64,000 nt of DNA from Nocardioides sp. CER19 (GTDB lineage: Bacteria; Actinomycetota; Actinomycetes; Propionibacteriales; Nocardioidaceae). The first letter of the stretch is position 1. Each line of letters begins with the position of its first letter. The position numbers and the translations under genes are program-made. The stretch is taken from positions 1,364,001 to 1,428,000 of the forward strand of contig NZ_JARVWS010000001.1 in the NCBI RefSeq assembly GCF_029846275.1, in the 5' to 3' direction. The notes beneath the pieces were generated by a model, which saw nothing but the letters and a program-made list of their open reading frames with translations, was not told the DNA's origin and ran no database searches. Below, one piece after another: positions 43,611-52,540 of the stretch.

Positions 43611-44108
43611 TCAGCGATATCGGCGGTTCAGGACCGGCTCGACGAGGAGCACCGACGCCGCGGCCAAGATGGCGGTGATCGCTACGCCTGGCGCGGGGGT
43701 GTGCCGGACGGCGACCACGGTGGCGGCCAGGACCACGAATGGCCGCAGCAGTGTGAACGGTCCGAGGATCACCGCAGAGGCGAGGTACTTGAACTCCCAC
43801 CGCAGGGCGCCGTAGACGCCCAAGCCAGCCAGGACGATGAGGGCGTAGGGCCCGACGATCGTCAAGAAGACCGCGCCAGCATCGCGGTAGGCCGTCACAC
43901 GCTGTCCGCCGACGGTCAGATCGACGGCCATCGCGGTCACCGCCGGACTCGAGACGATGACGCCGAGCATGGCTCCTCGCCGCAGGCCGCGGCGGTCCTC
44001 GTGCCGGTGATCCACCAACCCGGTCCTGCCCAGGCCTGCGCGGAGGCCGCTGAAGGCAGCGTCGACGAGGCCCAACGCCACTAGGGCGACAATGACGACA
44101 ACGCTCAT
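43611..44108 (-). CDS. multi-pass membrane protein, 165 aa
   Basis: ATG at 44108 overlaps the methyltransferase stop (ATGA). Begins SVVVIVALVALGLVDAAFSG, a basic loop (RTGLVDHRHEDRRGLRRG), then helices PYALIVLAGLGVYGAL and RPFVVLAATVVAV. Family not recognised. Translationally coupled to the methyltransferase, which suggests a joint role at the membrane. Confidence 0.75.
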   Translation of the reverse strand: MSVVVIVALVALGLVDAAFSGLRAGLGRTGLVDHRHEDRRGLRRGAMLGVIVSSPAVTAMAVDLTVGGQRVTAYRDAGAVFLTIVGPYALIVLAGLGVYGALRWEFKYLASAVILGPFTLLRPFVVLAATVVAVRHTPAPGVAITAILAAASVLLVEPVLNRRYR

Positions 44109-45094
44109 CCCCGGACTCCCACGATCGGGCGCAGCACGTCCAGGGCCCTGGGATGCCACCGGGAGCCTTCTCTGACATCTACTACGTAACCCGGCGCACC
44201 TTGCTCGGCCGCCGCCACGAGAACGTCGGCAGAGTGTGCGCGCCTCGCGGACAGAACGCCGTCGTGGCGCGAGACCGGCTGACGCATCCGGGCCTGGTGG
44301 AAGACCCATGCTCCGAGGGTCGACCACACGCACGGCGCGATGTCCCAATGTGCGAAGGCTGCGACTCGCAGCTCTGCCTGGGCCTGGAAGAAGGCGACGA
44401 GCTGGTCTGCGGCGAGGTGGTGCAGCAGTCCGGTCGACAGCACGACCGTTCGCGGTCCGTCGCCGATCGCCAGGCCAGGTTCGAACGCGTTGCCGGTGAC
44501 GAAGCGGACATCGAGATTTTCCACCCGTGCGAGCCGTGCTGCTTCGGCGCTCAGGACCGGGTTCATGTCGACACCGACGAGTTCAAGGTACGGCGGTAGC
44601 TCGCCGCTTGCGGCGATAGAACGCAGAACCTGTCCTAGTCCGCAACCGACATCGACGAGGCGGACCGGGGTGACCGTGCCGAGGCCGAGCTGCTGTAACA
44701 GGGCACCCACCATGGACGCGACCCGGCGTCCAAGCTGCAGTTCCTCGCCCAGTCGCGACAGCTCCCGATGCACCTTGAGCCCAAGCTCATCGACGGCGTC
44801 GGTCGCGAGCTCAGCGCCGGTGGTTGGCACCTGCCGGAGGATCTTTGCGGCGCGATGCTGGCCGCGCATCTCGAGGACGCTGACAGCCTCCGCCGACATC
44901 ACCGGCATCCGACGTCCGCACTGATCGAAGGACCACAGCAGGTCGGTAATCTCAAGCTGGCCATCGCGCACGAGCGAAGTCAATCTCAGATGGCCGCCGG
45001 CGGCAGGAACCTCGCGCCTGGTGTCTCTGGGGTTGCTGGCGCGGTTTCGCAGATAGCAGGCGAGCGCGGTAACGGACGCCCAGCGGGATGGCAC
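44105..45094 (-). CDS. class I SAM-dependent methyltransferase
   Basis: 329 residues, GTG start; a shorter start is possible. The N-terminal ~110 residues (SNPRDTRREVPAAGGHLRL, FDQCGRRMPVMSAEAVSVLE) are a conserved accessory region. Motif I RLVDVGCGLGQVLRSI and GVDMNPVLSAEAARL follow, with TVVLSTGLLHHLAADQLVAF as the post-II region. Forms an operon with the overlapping membrane protein. Confidence 0.85.
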   Translation of the reverse strand: MPSRWASVTALACYLRNRASNPRDTRREVPAAGGHLRLTSLVRDGQLEITDLLWSFDQCGRRMPVMSAEAVSVLEMRGQHRAAKILRQVPTTGAELATDAVDELGLKVHRELSRLGEELQLGRRVASMVGALLQQLGLGTVTPVRLVDVGCGLGQVLRSIAASGELPPYLELVGVDMNPVLSAEAARLARVENLDVRFVTGNAFEPGLAIGDGPRTVVLSTGLLHHLAADQLVAFFQAQAELRVAAFAHWDIAPCVWSTLGAWVFHQARMRQPVSRHDGVLSARRAHSADVLVAAAEQGAPGYVVDVREGSRWHPRALDVLRPIVGVRG

Positions 45095-45193
45095 ATCGAA
45101 GCGGTCAGCGGCCTTCGGTGCATACGACCTCGAAGATCACCAAGGTCGAATAATGCAATCGGACGGTCGGCGGCAGTTCGTTCAGCCGCAACT

Positions 45194-45204
45194 CGGCAGA
45201 TCCG
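45194..45204 (+). repeat. polar intergenic repeat, exact copy
   Basis: Exact CGGCAGATCCG preceded by caact, in the gap upstream of the methyltransferase. Confidence 0.8.
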
Positions 45205-45341
45205 GGAACTGGGCACACCGAGGACGCGCCGGATCCACGGCATCGCGCGAATCGCGACACAGGTGCTGCCACGCGACCCGTGCATGCCCATCGGTGTGTC
45301 ACCTGGATGCGACAGCGCGATCGGCATGCACGGTGGGCGGG

Positions 45342-46370
45342 TCAGCGGCCTGTGGTGAGTACGACGCGGAACCGGGCGTCGCCGGAGAGCATGCGCTGGT
45401 AGCCAGCGTTGATCTCGTCGAGCGAGTAGGTCTCGGTCATGGGACGCACGCCGGTGAGAGCCGCGAAGCGCATCGTGTCCTCCACGTCCTTGGCCGTGCC
45501 GGAGGGGTGACCGTGGAGCGTGCGGCTGGTCGGCAGGATCTGGAACGGCGTGACGGGGATCGGCTCGGGCGTCGCGCCGACGACGAGGAGCTCACCACCC
45601 GGTCGCAGGCCGTCGATGCTGGCGCCCATCGCCTCCGAGCTCATGGCGGTGGCCAGCACGACCTTCGCGCCACCCAACGACTGGAGCTGCTCGGCGACGT
45701 TCCCGGCGGTGGCGTCGATGTAGTGGTGGGCGCCGAGCTCGGTCGCGAGCGCGAGCTTGTCGGTGCCGCGGGCGATGGCGACCGTCTCGAAGCCCATCTT
45801 CGCGGCGAACTGGACCCCGAGGTGACCGAGTCCGCCGACGCCGAGGACAGCGACGAGGTCGCCGGCCCCAGCCGAGCTGCGCCGCAGGGAGTTGTAGGTC
45901 GCCACGCCGGCGCAGCCCATCGGGGCGGCATCGACGGCGCTCAGGCCGTCGGGGATCCGGGCAAGGGCGGAGGAGGGGACGATGGTGGTGTCGGCGTACC
46001 CGCCGGCGTATTGCCATCCCGGCACCTTCACCTCGGCGCAGTGGATGAAGTCGCCCTCGCGGCAGGCGTCGCATCGGCCGCAGTGGCCACCGAACCAACC
46101 CACCGCGACGCGGTCGCCCACACCCCAGCCGAGGACGTCCGGCCCCAGTGCCTCGATGTGTCCGGCGAACTCGTGCCCGAAGACGGCGGGCCACTCGACC
46201 GGGTAGCCGCCGTTGAGGAAGTAGTAGTCGGTGTGGCAGATGCTGACCGCCTCGACCGCGACTCGGACCTCGCCAGGACCGGGCTGGCGGAGGGGAGTGG
46301 TGATGACGGTGAAGTCGGCGCCGGCTTCGGCGACTCGGGCGATCCGGTTGGTTGTCATGGAAGTGGACAT
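45342..46370 (-). CDS. zinc-dependent alcohol dehydrogenase
   Basis: 342 residues, ATG at 46370. Catalytic zinc ligands Cys (VSICHTDYY) and His-Glu (FGHEFAGHIEAL); structural zinc Cys quartet in CGRCDACREGDFIHC; Rossmann AVLGVGGLGHLGVQ. Medium-chain NAD(P)-dependent alcohol/aldehyde dehydrogenase. Divergent from an XRE-MLTR regulator (46508), which probably controls it. Confidence 0.9.
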   Translation of the reverse strand: MSTSMTTNRIARVAEAGADFTVITTPLRQPGPGEVRVAVEAVSICHTDYYFLNGGYPVEWPAVFGHEFAGHIEALGPDVLGWGVGDRVAVGWFGGHCGRCDACREGDFIHCAEVKVPGWQYAGGYADTTIVPSSALARIPDGLSAVDAAPMGCAGVATYNSLRRSSAGAGDLVAVLGVGGLGHLGVQFAAKMGFETVAIARGTDKLALATELGAHHYIDATAGNVAEQLQSLGGAKVVLATAMSSEAMGASIDGLRPGGELLVVGATPEPIPVTPFQILPTSRTLHGHPSGTAKDVEDTMRFAALTGVRPMTETYSLDEINAGYQRMLSGDARFRVVLTTGR

Positions 46371-46507
46371 GTCGTCCAGCCTGGCTGTCCCGGCGCCGCG
46401 GACATGGCGCACGATCGGCCCTCTGGGTCCGGGGCATGAGCTGCCTAGGACTGGCAGACCCCGGCAGCCTGCGCCCTGGCCCGGCGCAGGCTTGGCATCA
46501 TGGCTCC

Positions 46508-47368
46508 GTGACCCAGCGCAGTCCCCGCAACCTCGAGCTGGCCGACTTCCTGCGCCGTGCTCGCGGCAAGGTCGACGCGACCCGGACCGGCCTGCCCTAC
46601 GACGGTCGGATCCGACGCGTACCGGGGCTGCGCCGCGAAGAGGTGGCGCTCCGGGCAGGGGTCTCCACCGACTACTACACGCGGCTGGAGCAGGGCCGGC
46701 GGATCACGCCTTCCGAGGGCGTGCTTGACGCTCTGGCCCGAGCGCTGGGTCTCGACCAGGCAGGGCGTGCCCACCTCCTTGATCTCGCCGGCAACGCCGC
46801 CTATGCGCCGGGGCGACGTACGCCGTCGGTGCCGCGCGTGCGGCCGGGCCTTCGCCAGCTGCTCGACAGCTTCGCGAGCAATCCGGCGTTCATCACCAAC
46901 CGCCGCTCCGACATCCTGGCCAGCAACGCGTTGGCGCGGGCGCTGCTGGCGGACTTCGAGGCCATGCCTGCACGCGCGCGCAACTACACCCGGTGGATGT
47001 TCCTCGATGACGCCGCCCGGACGCTCTTCGTCGACTGGGACGAACAGGCGCGCGCAGCCGTGGAGGGCCTGCGGCTCGCCGTCGGGGCTGACCCCGGTGA
47101 CCGCTCCGCACAAGAACTCGTCGCCGAGCTCTCGACTGCGAGCGAGCATTTCCGCACCTGGTGGGAAGAGCATGGGGTGTTCCTGCGGACATACGGAACC
47201 AAACGCCTTCAGCACCCCGTGGTCGGCGAGCTGGCGGTCCAGTACGAGAGCCTCACACTCCCGGGCGACAGCGACCAGATCCTCTTCGTCTACTCCACCG
47301 AACCTGCCAGCGCCTCCCGTCAAGCACTGGACCTTCTCGCCAGCTGGGCACTCACCCCCGCGTCATGA
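46508..47368 (+). CDS. XRE-family regulator with MmyB-like ligand-binding domain
   Basis: 286 residues, GTG start. HTH (GLRREEVALRAGVSTDYYTR, then LEQGRRITPS) followed by the MLTR domain (NPAFITNRRSDILASNALAR, ELSTASEHFRTWWEEHGV, ending DSDQILFVYSTEPASASRQA). Divergent from the alcohol dehydrogenase across 137 bp; that pairing of an MLTR regulator with an oxidoreductase is the classical arrangement. Confidence 0.9.
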   Translation: MTQRSPRNLELADFLRRARGKVDATRTGLPYDGRIRRVPGLRREEVALRAGVSTDYYTRLEQGRRITPSEGVLDALARALGLDQAGRAHLLDLAGNAAYAPGRRTPSVPRVRPGLRQLLDSFASNPAFITNRRSDILASNALARALLADFEAMPARARNYTRWMFLDDAARTLFVDWDEQARAAVEGLRLAVGADPGDRSAQELVAELSTASEHFRTWWEEHGVFLRTYGTKRLQHPVVGELAVQYESLTLPGDSDQILFVYSTEPASASRQALDLLASWALTPAS

Positions 47369-47455
47369 CCGGGTCATGATGCTCGCGGTGGGTCCCGGCC
47401 CGCGTCTCCCGTCGCTGCCGGGACGGGGAGCCTGCATGACGTCGTGCGCGAGCAG

Positions 47456-47642
47456 CTACCCGACGTCGGCCCCGTTCGCGGCCTTCACCAGCAGCGCAAA
47501 CAAGGTGCTGCGCTCCTGCTCGCTCAGTTGACCGATGGTCTCGGACAGGACCCCCTCGACGATGCCCGCGCCATCGGCGTAGGCCCGCTCACCGGCTGAG
47601 GTCAGCCGGTGGCGCACCCAGGCGTCGACGCGACCACGAGGT
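47456..47642 (-). pseudogene. MarR-family regulator C-terminal remnant
   Basis: Minus strand reads RVDAWVRHRLTSAGERAYAD, GAGIVEGVLSETIGQLSEQE and RSTLFALLVKAANGADVG to a stop at 47456, the wing and dimerisation helix of a MarR protein. The DNA-binding helices are missing and an in-frame stop lies 5' of it. Broken gene, 88 bp past the XRE-MLTR gene. Confidence 0.75.
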
Positions 47643-48005
47643 CATGCATGGACGTGACGCCCGCGAGGTCTCCCGCCTCCCGAGACGAGCACGCTCTGAA
47701 CAATCGCGTCCAGATAGGCGAAGGACTCGTGGCGCTCAGCCATGCCCCCAAGGAACAAGGCGATGTCGTCCCACGACCTCACCGGGAAGACGTGGTTCCC
47801 ACCCGGGTGTCCGCACAGCGCATCCTGACACCCGCTCGGCCTTCGCCCATAGCAACCGCTCCGAGGCAGATCCGGTCGCAGGAGAACGCGCGGCGAGTGA
47901 GTCTTCCGGGATGTCGTCGCTGGCGCAGATGCGGTGAGGTCGGGCCCATTGACGGTGTCTGCTTCCCGTGTGGGACGTGCCGGCGACTGTGGACCTAGCG
48001 CCGGC
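47643..48005. other. 363-bp gap with one repeat copy
   Basis: Holds the decayed repeat at 47864. Frames here are not protein-like. Confidence 0.5.
47864..47874 (+). repeat. polar intergenic repeat, degenerate copy
   Basis: aggcagatccg followed by gtcg (first base differs from consensus). Confidence 0.55.
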
Positions 48006-49280
48006 TCATTCCAGTGCGGCGACCTTCCGCCGCAGCACCGTCCGCTCGCGTTCGTTGGCGCACAGCCGGATCGCCAGCTCTAGCTCGGTGCGCGCCTCGT
48101 CGGCACGGCCGAGACGGCCGAGCAGCTCGCCACGGACGGTCGGCAAGAGGTGCGAGTGCGAAAGCCGCCCGGACACGACCAGGTCGTCGACGATCTGAAG
48201 AGCGGTCAGCGGACCGTGCGCCATCGCCACCGCGACCGCTCGGTTCAGTTCGACGACCGGCGAGGGAGCGATCCTGCCGACCGCCTCATAGAGCAGGACG
48301 ATCCGCTCCCAATCGGTCTCGGCGACGGACGGCGCGGCGGCATGGCAGGCGGCGATCGCGGCCTGCAGCCCGTACGGGCCGAGGCCGCTACCTGCCGCGG
48401 CGGCGCGCTCCAGGGCTGCGGTGCCCCGGCCGATCGCCGACCGATCCCACAGCCGGCGGTCCTGCTCCTCCAGGAGCACCGGCTCGCCGTCTGGCCCGAC
48501 GCGGGCCGGAAAGCGTGCCGACGTCAGCTCCATCAACGCCAACAACCCATGCGCCTCGGCCTCATCGGGCAACAGCCGGGCGAGCACCCGCGCAAGCCGC
48601 CGCGCCTCCTGGGCAAGGTCCGGCCGCAGAAGGTCATCGCCTCCGGTCGCCGTCGAGCCCTCGGTGAAGATGACGTACAGCACGCTCAGCACCCCGCCGA
48701 GCCGTTCACGGCGTTGCTCCGGCGGCGGAACCTCGAACGGTACGCCTGCGGCGGCGATGGTCTTCTTCGCGCGAGTGATCCGCGCTTGGATCGTCGGCAC
48801 CGGTACGAGGAAGGCGCGCGCGATCTCGTCCGTGGTGAGGCCACCGACGACTCGTAGCGTCAGCCCGACGCGGGCTTCCGGCGACAGCACCGGGTGGCAC
48901 GCCACGAACATCAGCGCCAGTACGTCGTCGTCGATCACATCCGGGTCGGCGAGCAGCTCCGCGCCGTCGGTTGTGTCCGCGCGGATCGCGAGGTCGGCGT
49001 ATCTCTCCTCGAGTGTCGTACGCCGGCGGAAGGCGTCGATGGCCCGCCGCCGGGCCACGGTGAGCAGCCAGCCCGCCGGGTTGGCGGGCCGTCCGTCCCG
49101 TGGCCAGGCGACGAGTGCCTCGGCGAGCGCCTCCTGCGCGACGTCCTCGGCGAGCTCGAAGTCCCCGGTGTAGCGCGCCAGCGCGCCGACGATCCGTGCG
49201 GACTCGATCCGCCAGACCGCCTCGACCCAACGGTTCGCGGAGCCCTCCTCGATCAGAGCTGACCGGTCTTCTCGCGCCAC
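48006..49280 (-). CDS. ECF42-type RNA polymerase sigma factor
   Basis: 424 residues from GTG at 49280, which has ggag 5 nt upstream and overlaps the YciI gene by 28 bp. Region 2 (AEDVAQEALAEALVAWPRDG, then NPAGWLLTVARRRAIDAFRR) and region 4 (TTDEIARAFLVPVPTIQARI) are followed by the long ~200-residue C-terminal extension that defines ECF42 (ALMELTSARFPARVGPDGEP, LYEAVGRIAPSPVVELNRAV). These sigmas have no anti-sigma partner; the extension is needed for activity. Neighbouring YciI is the typical target. Confidence 0.92.
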   Translation of the reverse strand: MAREDRSALIEEGSANRWVEAVWRIESARIVGALARYTGDFELAEDVAQEALAEALVAWPRDGRPANPAGWLLTVARRRAIDAFRRRTTLEERYADLAIRADTTDGAELLADPDVIDDDVLALMFVACHPVLSPEARVGLTLRVVGGLTTDEIARAFLVPVPTIQARITRAKKTIAAAGVPFEVPPPEQRRERLGGVLSVLYVIFTEGSTATGGDDLLRPDLAQEARRLARVLARLLPDEAEAHGLLALMELTSARFPARVGPDGEPVLLEEQDRRLWDRSAIGRGTAALERAAAAGSGLGPYGLQAAIAACHAAAPSVAETDWERIVLLYEAVGRIAPSPVVELNRAVAVAMAHGPLTALQIVDDLVVSGRLSHSHLLPTVRGELLGRLGRADEARTELELAIRLCANERERTVLRRKVAALE

Positions 49281-49669
49281 TCGCGCTCCCGGCGGATCCA
49301 CTCGTTGTCCTGCGGGAACTCGTCGATCGTCGACACCCGCCGGATCTCGGTCTTCATCCCCGGCATGCCGGGCAGGCGCTTGGCCCACTCGACGGCCTCC
49401 TCGACGGTCGGCACGTCGAGGATGTAGTAGCCACCGAAGAGCTCCTTGGTCTCGCCGTACGGGCCGTCGGTGACCACCGGCTGCTCGCTCGAGTAGTCCA
49501 CGACCACGCTGAGCTCGGGGTCGAGGCCCTCCGCGGCCAGCAGTACGCCGGCCCGGATCAGCTCGTCGTTGATGCGGCCCATCCGCTCGAGCATCTCCTC
49601 GAACGGCACCTGCGCCATCGCCGCGTAAGCCTCGTCGGTCGCGCGCATGATCAGCATGTACTTCGCCAT
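49253..49669 (-). CDS. YciI-like (DGPF domain) protein
   Basis: 138 residues of the YCII/DGPF family: starts AKYMLIMRATDEAYAAMAQV, conserved VVTDGPYGETKELFGGYYIL and VPTVEEAVEWAKRLPG. Small ferredoxin-like fold, role unclear. Nearly always encoded with an ECF42 sigma factor, as here. Ribosome site ggagatgaacc upstream; overlaps the sigma start by 28 bp, implying coupled translation. Confidence 0.9.
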   Translation of the reverse strand: MAKYMLIMRATDEAYAAMAQVPFEEMLERMGRINDELIRAGVLLAAEGLDPELSVVVDYSSEQPVVTDGPYGETKELFGGYYILDVPTVEEAVEWAKRLPGMPGMKTEIRRVSTIDEFPQDNEWIRREREWREKTGQL

Positions 49670-49710
49670 GGTTCATCTCCCTGTCTCGGGTCGCCTGCCG
49701 ACCCTCTCAT

Positions 49711-50046
49711 GTGAAGGTCGAACACGATGTCGTTGAATCGACACCTACCGCACGCGAGTTCAGCCGAGCAGCCAGGGTCGGGACGACGATGCCGGACGAG
49801 ACGGAAGCCGCAGGCTCCGGCGTTCGATATGTGCTCCCAAACGGACTGACTTCCTTGATGCCGTCCGGCGTGTGGCCGGGCGATCTGACCGCGCACGCCC
49901 ACTCCGGCCGAAGGAAGCAGGGAACCGACCCCTGGGCGAGGTCGACCACGCTCTTCTCGCTGATCCGCGAGAGCGCCTTGGAACCGGATGACTACCTCGA
50001 CCGGTTCTTTGACACCGGCGGTGAGCGGGAGCAGGCCTCTGGCTGA
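49711..50046 (+). CDS. hypothetical protein, 111 aa
   Basis: GTG start, divergent from the YciI-ECF42 operon across 41 bp. Coding-like third-position GC. Acidic soluble product: KVEHDVVESTPTAREFSRAA, YVLPNGLTSLMPSGVWPGDL, ESALEPDDYLDRFFDTGGER. Not recognised. Confidence 0.45.
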   Translation: MKVEHDVVESTPTAREFSRAARVGTTMPDETEAAGSGVRYVLPNGLTSLMPSGVWPGDLTAHAHSGRRKQGTDPWARSTTLFSLIRESALEPDDYLDRFFDTGGEREQASG

Positions 50047-50160
50047 AGGACGGTTGGACACGAAGACGATCCTGGTGTGAGCCGAAGTCCACTCGCAGCC
50101 CGCGACATGTCGGCGTTGCGCGGGGCCGGTGGTGCCCGGGGCGGTTCCGACCCACAGTCA

Positions 50161-51216
50161 TCAGTAGTCCATCGCCATCACCTGCCGGACCTCGGTGAGT
50201 GTCTTGTCGGCCACCGCCTCTGCCTTGGCGTTGCCGGCGCGGAGGATCTGCAGCAACTGGGCGCGGTCCTGAGCGATGAGCTGACGTCGATCGCGGTGGA
50301 CACGTAGGCCCTCGTTGATGGTGTCGATCACCAGGGTCTTCAGTGCACTGCCGCCTCCGTCACCCAGTTCCTCTGCGAGGCTCTCGGGGGATCGCCCGGT
50401 GAAGCCGGATGCGATGGTGAGCAGGTTCGCCACCTCGGGTCGACGCTCGGGCTCGTAGGTGATCTCGTGCTCGGAGTCCGTCCGCGCCTTTCGGACCAAG
50501 GCCGCAGTCTCGTCCTCGGTGGCGGCCAGCCGGATCACGTTGCCACGGCTCTTGGACATCTTGAGTCCGTCCACGCCGAGAATCAGTTGCTGGTCGTTGA
50601 TCAGGGCCGTCGGTTCAGGAAAGACTTCCGCACCGGCTCCGTAGCGTGAGTTGAAGCGTCTGGCCACGACCCGGGTCTGTTCGACGTGGGGCAACTGATC
50701 CTTGCCGACCGGAACGATGTCGGCCTTGCAGAACAGGATGTCGGCGGCTTGGTGAACCGGGTAGGTCAACAAGAGCCCTGACAACGGTCGTCGACTGGCC
50801 GCAAGCTCGTCCTTGACGGTCGGGTTTCGCTGGAGCTCGGCCTGGGTGACCAGGCTGAGGAAGGGCAAGATCAGCTGGTTCAGCTGAGGTACTGCGGAGT
50901 GGGCGAAGACGGTGGAGCGCTCGGGGTCAATGCCTGCCGCGAGGTAGTCGGTGAGCAGCGAGAGAGTGTTGTCCTTGATCTGGCCGACCGAAGCGCGGTC
51001 CGTGATGACCTGGTAGTCGGCGATCAGGACGAACGCCTCTACGCCGCGGTCTTGCAGCGCGACGCGGCTGCGCAGACTGCTCAGATAGTGACCGATGTGA
51101 AGGTCCCCTGTCGGCCGGTCGCCGGTGAGCATCCGGTGACGGCCCGGCACTTGGGCGATGGATGCCGCCATCTCGCGGCTGCGGCCGGTCGCGGCGTCGA
51201 CGGTCGTCGTCGTCAT
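50161..51216 (-). CDS. trpS: tryptophanyl-tRNA synthetase
   Basis: 351 residues, ATG at 51216 with aggag upstream. Class I signatures: HIGH (GDLHIGHY) at residues 40-43 and KMSKS (LKMSKSRGN) near 219. Charges tRNA-Trp with tryptophan. Preceded by a leader peptide with three consecutive Trp codons and a terminator hairpin (51271-51294), so expression should rise when charged tRNA-Trp is scarce. Actinomycetes often carry such an attenuated TrpRS as a second, indolmycin-tolerant copy beside a constitutive one; this window alone cannot show whether a second copy exists. Confidence 0.95.
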   Translation of the reverse strand: MTTTTVDAATGRSREMAASIAQVPGRHRMLTGDRPTGDLHIGHYLSSLRSRVALQDRGVEAFVLIADYQVITDRASVGQIKDNTLSLLTDYLAAGIDPERSTVFAHSAVPQLNQLILPFLSLVTQAELQRNPTVKDELAASRRPLSGLLLTYPVHQAADILFCKADIVPVGKDQLPHVEQTRVVARRFNSRYGAGAEVFPEPTALINDQQLILGVDGLKMSKSRGNVIRLAATEDETAALVRKARTDSEHEITYEPERRPEVANLLTIASGFTGRSPESLAEELGDGGGSALKTLVIDTINEGLRVHRDRRQLIAQDRAQLLQILRAGNAKAEAVADKTLTEVRQVMAMDY

Positions 51217-51270
51217 GCTTGCTCCTGGGGTTGAGCCCTCAGGCGACCACAAGGTCCGTCCGTAACGGAC

Positions 51271-51294
51271 TCGAGCCGCCCGAAGGCGGCTCGA
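51271..51294 (-). terminator. attenuator hairpin upstream of trpS
   Basis: TCGAGCCGCC-TTCG-GGCGGCTCGA on the minus strand: perfect 10-bp stem closed by a UUCG tetraloop, between the leader peptide and trpS. Serves as the terminator of a ribosome-mediated attenuator. Confidence 0.8.
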
Positions 51295-51318
51295 TGGGTC
51301 GTAATGATCGGCGGCCGC

Positions 51319-51357
51319 CTATTCGGTCAGCCACCACCACTGCGCGTTGCGCGTCAT
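51319..51357 (-). CDS. trpS leader peptide (MTRNAQWWWLTE)
   Basis: A 12-codon frame with three successive Trp codons, 102 bp before trpS and 24 bp before the hairpin arm. A ribosome stalled at Trp codons would favour read-through of the hairpin. Matches the Trp-attenuation scheme known for streptomycete trpRS1. Confidence 0.85.
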   Translation of the reverse strand: MTRNAQWWWLTE

Positions 51358-51440
51358 CACGCCATGAAGTCTAGGGCACCGATGCCTGCAACGCCGTTCA
51401 ATCCACTGGCCGGCACGGAACCCGCAGCGGGAGTGGGTCG

Positions 51441-51451
51441 CGGCAGATCCG
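51441..51451 (+). repeat. polar intergenic repeat, exact copy
   Basis: Exact CGGCAGATCCG preceded by gggtcg, 36 bp upstream of the DUF1737 start. Confidence 0.8.
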
Positions 51452-51486
51452 CGCATTCTCGCCGCCACCGGGACTAGCCTCCGACC

Positions 51487-51687
51487 ATGAACTCAGCGCG
51501 CTCGCCGCGTTACCGCTTGCTCACGGGTCCGGACGATGCGGTCTTCTGCGGACGCGTCAGCGACGCGCTCGACATGGGCTATGAGTTGCATGGAGGGCCG
51601 GCGGCGACGTTCGACGGAGCATCCGTCATCGTGGCGCAAGCGCTTGTGTGGACCCGTGACGCGCCCACACCCCTTCAAGAGCCCTGA
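51487..51687 (+). CDS. DUF1737 domain protein
   Basis: 66 residues with the DUF1737 pattern YRLLTGPDDAVFCGRVSDAL, MGYELHGGPAATFDGASVIV, AQAL. Small single-domain protein, function unknown. ATG start; the repeat copy lies just upstream. Confidence 0.85.
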   Translation: MNSARSPRYRLLTGPDDAVFCGRVSDALDMGYELHGGPAATFDGASVIVAQALVWTRDAPTPLQEP

Positions 51688-52137
51688 CGGATGGGGGCCG
51701 GTCCGTTCGCAAATCGAACCGGCCGGGCTGCTCCCGCGTTCGGCGGCGACCCCTGTGGTCAGGGCTGGCGGCGGCTGGCTAGGTGCCCGTGGCCGGCGGC
51801 CTTGACGACCGAGGTGATCGTCGCTCGCGTGGACGGGGTCGTTGCGGTGATCCGAGCGGCGCGTGCGTCATTCCGCGCGTCGAAAACCTTTGGTGGTAGC
51901 TCCTGTTGCGCGGCCTGACCGATTCCAGAGCACGCTCCGGCGGGCCGGAGACGTCAGGATGTCCTGCGGGAAGACCGGCCCGCTCAGATTGCCGCGCGAG
52001 TGAGCCCGAGGCGGACTGCGAAGAATGTGAGCAGACCCGCGGTGCTCCGACAAGGTCGCCGGGAATCTCGTCGAACTAGCGGGACTCATGCCCGGGGAGT
52101 GACCCCGCCCGGCGGCGAGTGGGAGAGCCGGGCGTGG
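51688..52137. other. 450-bp gap, nothing recognised
   Basis: No protein-like frame, repeat core or hairpin with clear function seen. Confidence 0.5.
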
Positions 52138-52540
52138 TCAGGATGACGGCTGCTGGATGGCCAGGTCGAGTTGGTACTCGTGCGTGGTGCGAGTGGGCTC
52201 GTCGCCCGGCACCACGAACTCGGTGAACCCGACGATGGTCCCGCTGGAGCGCTCGATCACGGCGACGGTGTGCGGACACTCCCTCGAGCCTTGACCACCT
52301 TCGCGATCGCCCGGACCGTGTCCTCGTCCCAGGGCGCGGGTGTGCAGCAGGGTTCGCTCGTTGGCCTGTCGGCGCTCGGTGTCATACGTGTCGAGCAGGC
52401 CCTCCGGAGCGCCCCCGGCGACGGCCAAGCCCAGCTTCCACGCCAGGTTGGCGGCATCGAGCACGCCGGCGTTGATCGCGACGCCGGTGGCCGGGAACTG
52501 GTGCACCGCGTCGCCCGCCAGCAACATCCGGCCGTTGTCA
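52138..52540 (-). pseudogene. aromatic-ring FAD monooxygenase remnant
   Basis: Reads GRMLLAGDAVHQFPATGVAI, NAGVLDAANLAWKLGLAVAG and LLDTYDTERRQANERTLLHT, the second FAD motif and following helix of PheA/TfdB-type hydroxylases. The N-terminal FAD-binding half (~280 residues) is absent: similarity stops exactly where the VOC gene begins (52538). After residue ~100 the tail departs from the family. The frame is open, but the protein cannot work. Confidence 0.75.

Noticed and set aside
45153..46439. 428-codon plus-strand open frame
   Set aside because: Antisense to the alcohol dehydrogenase.
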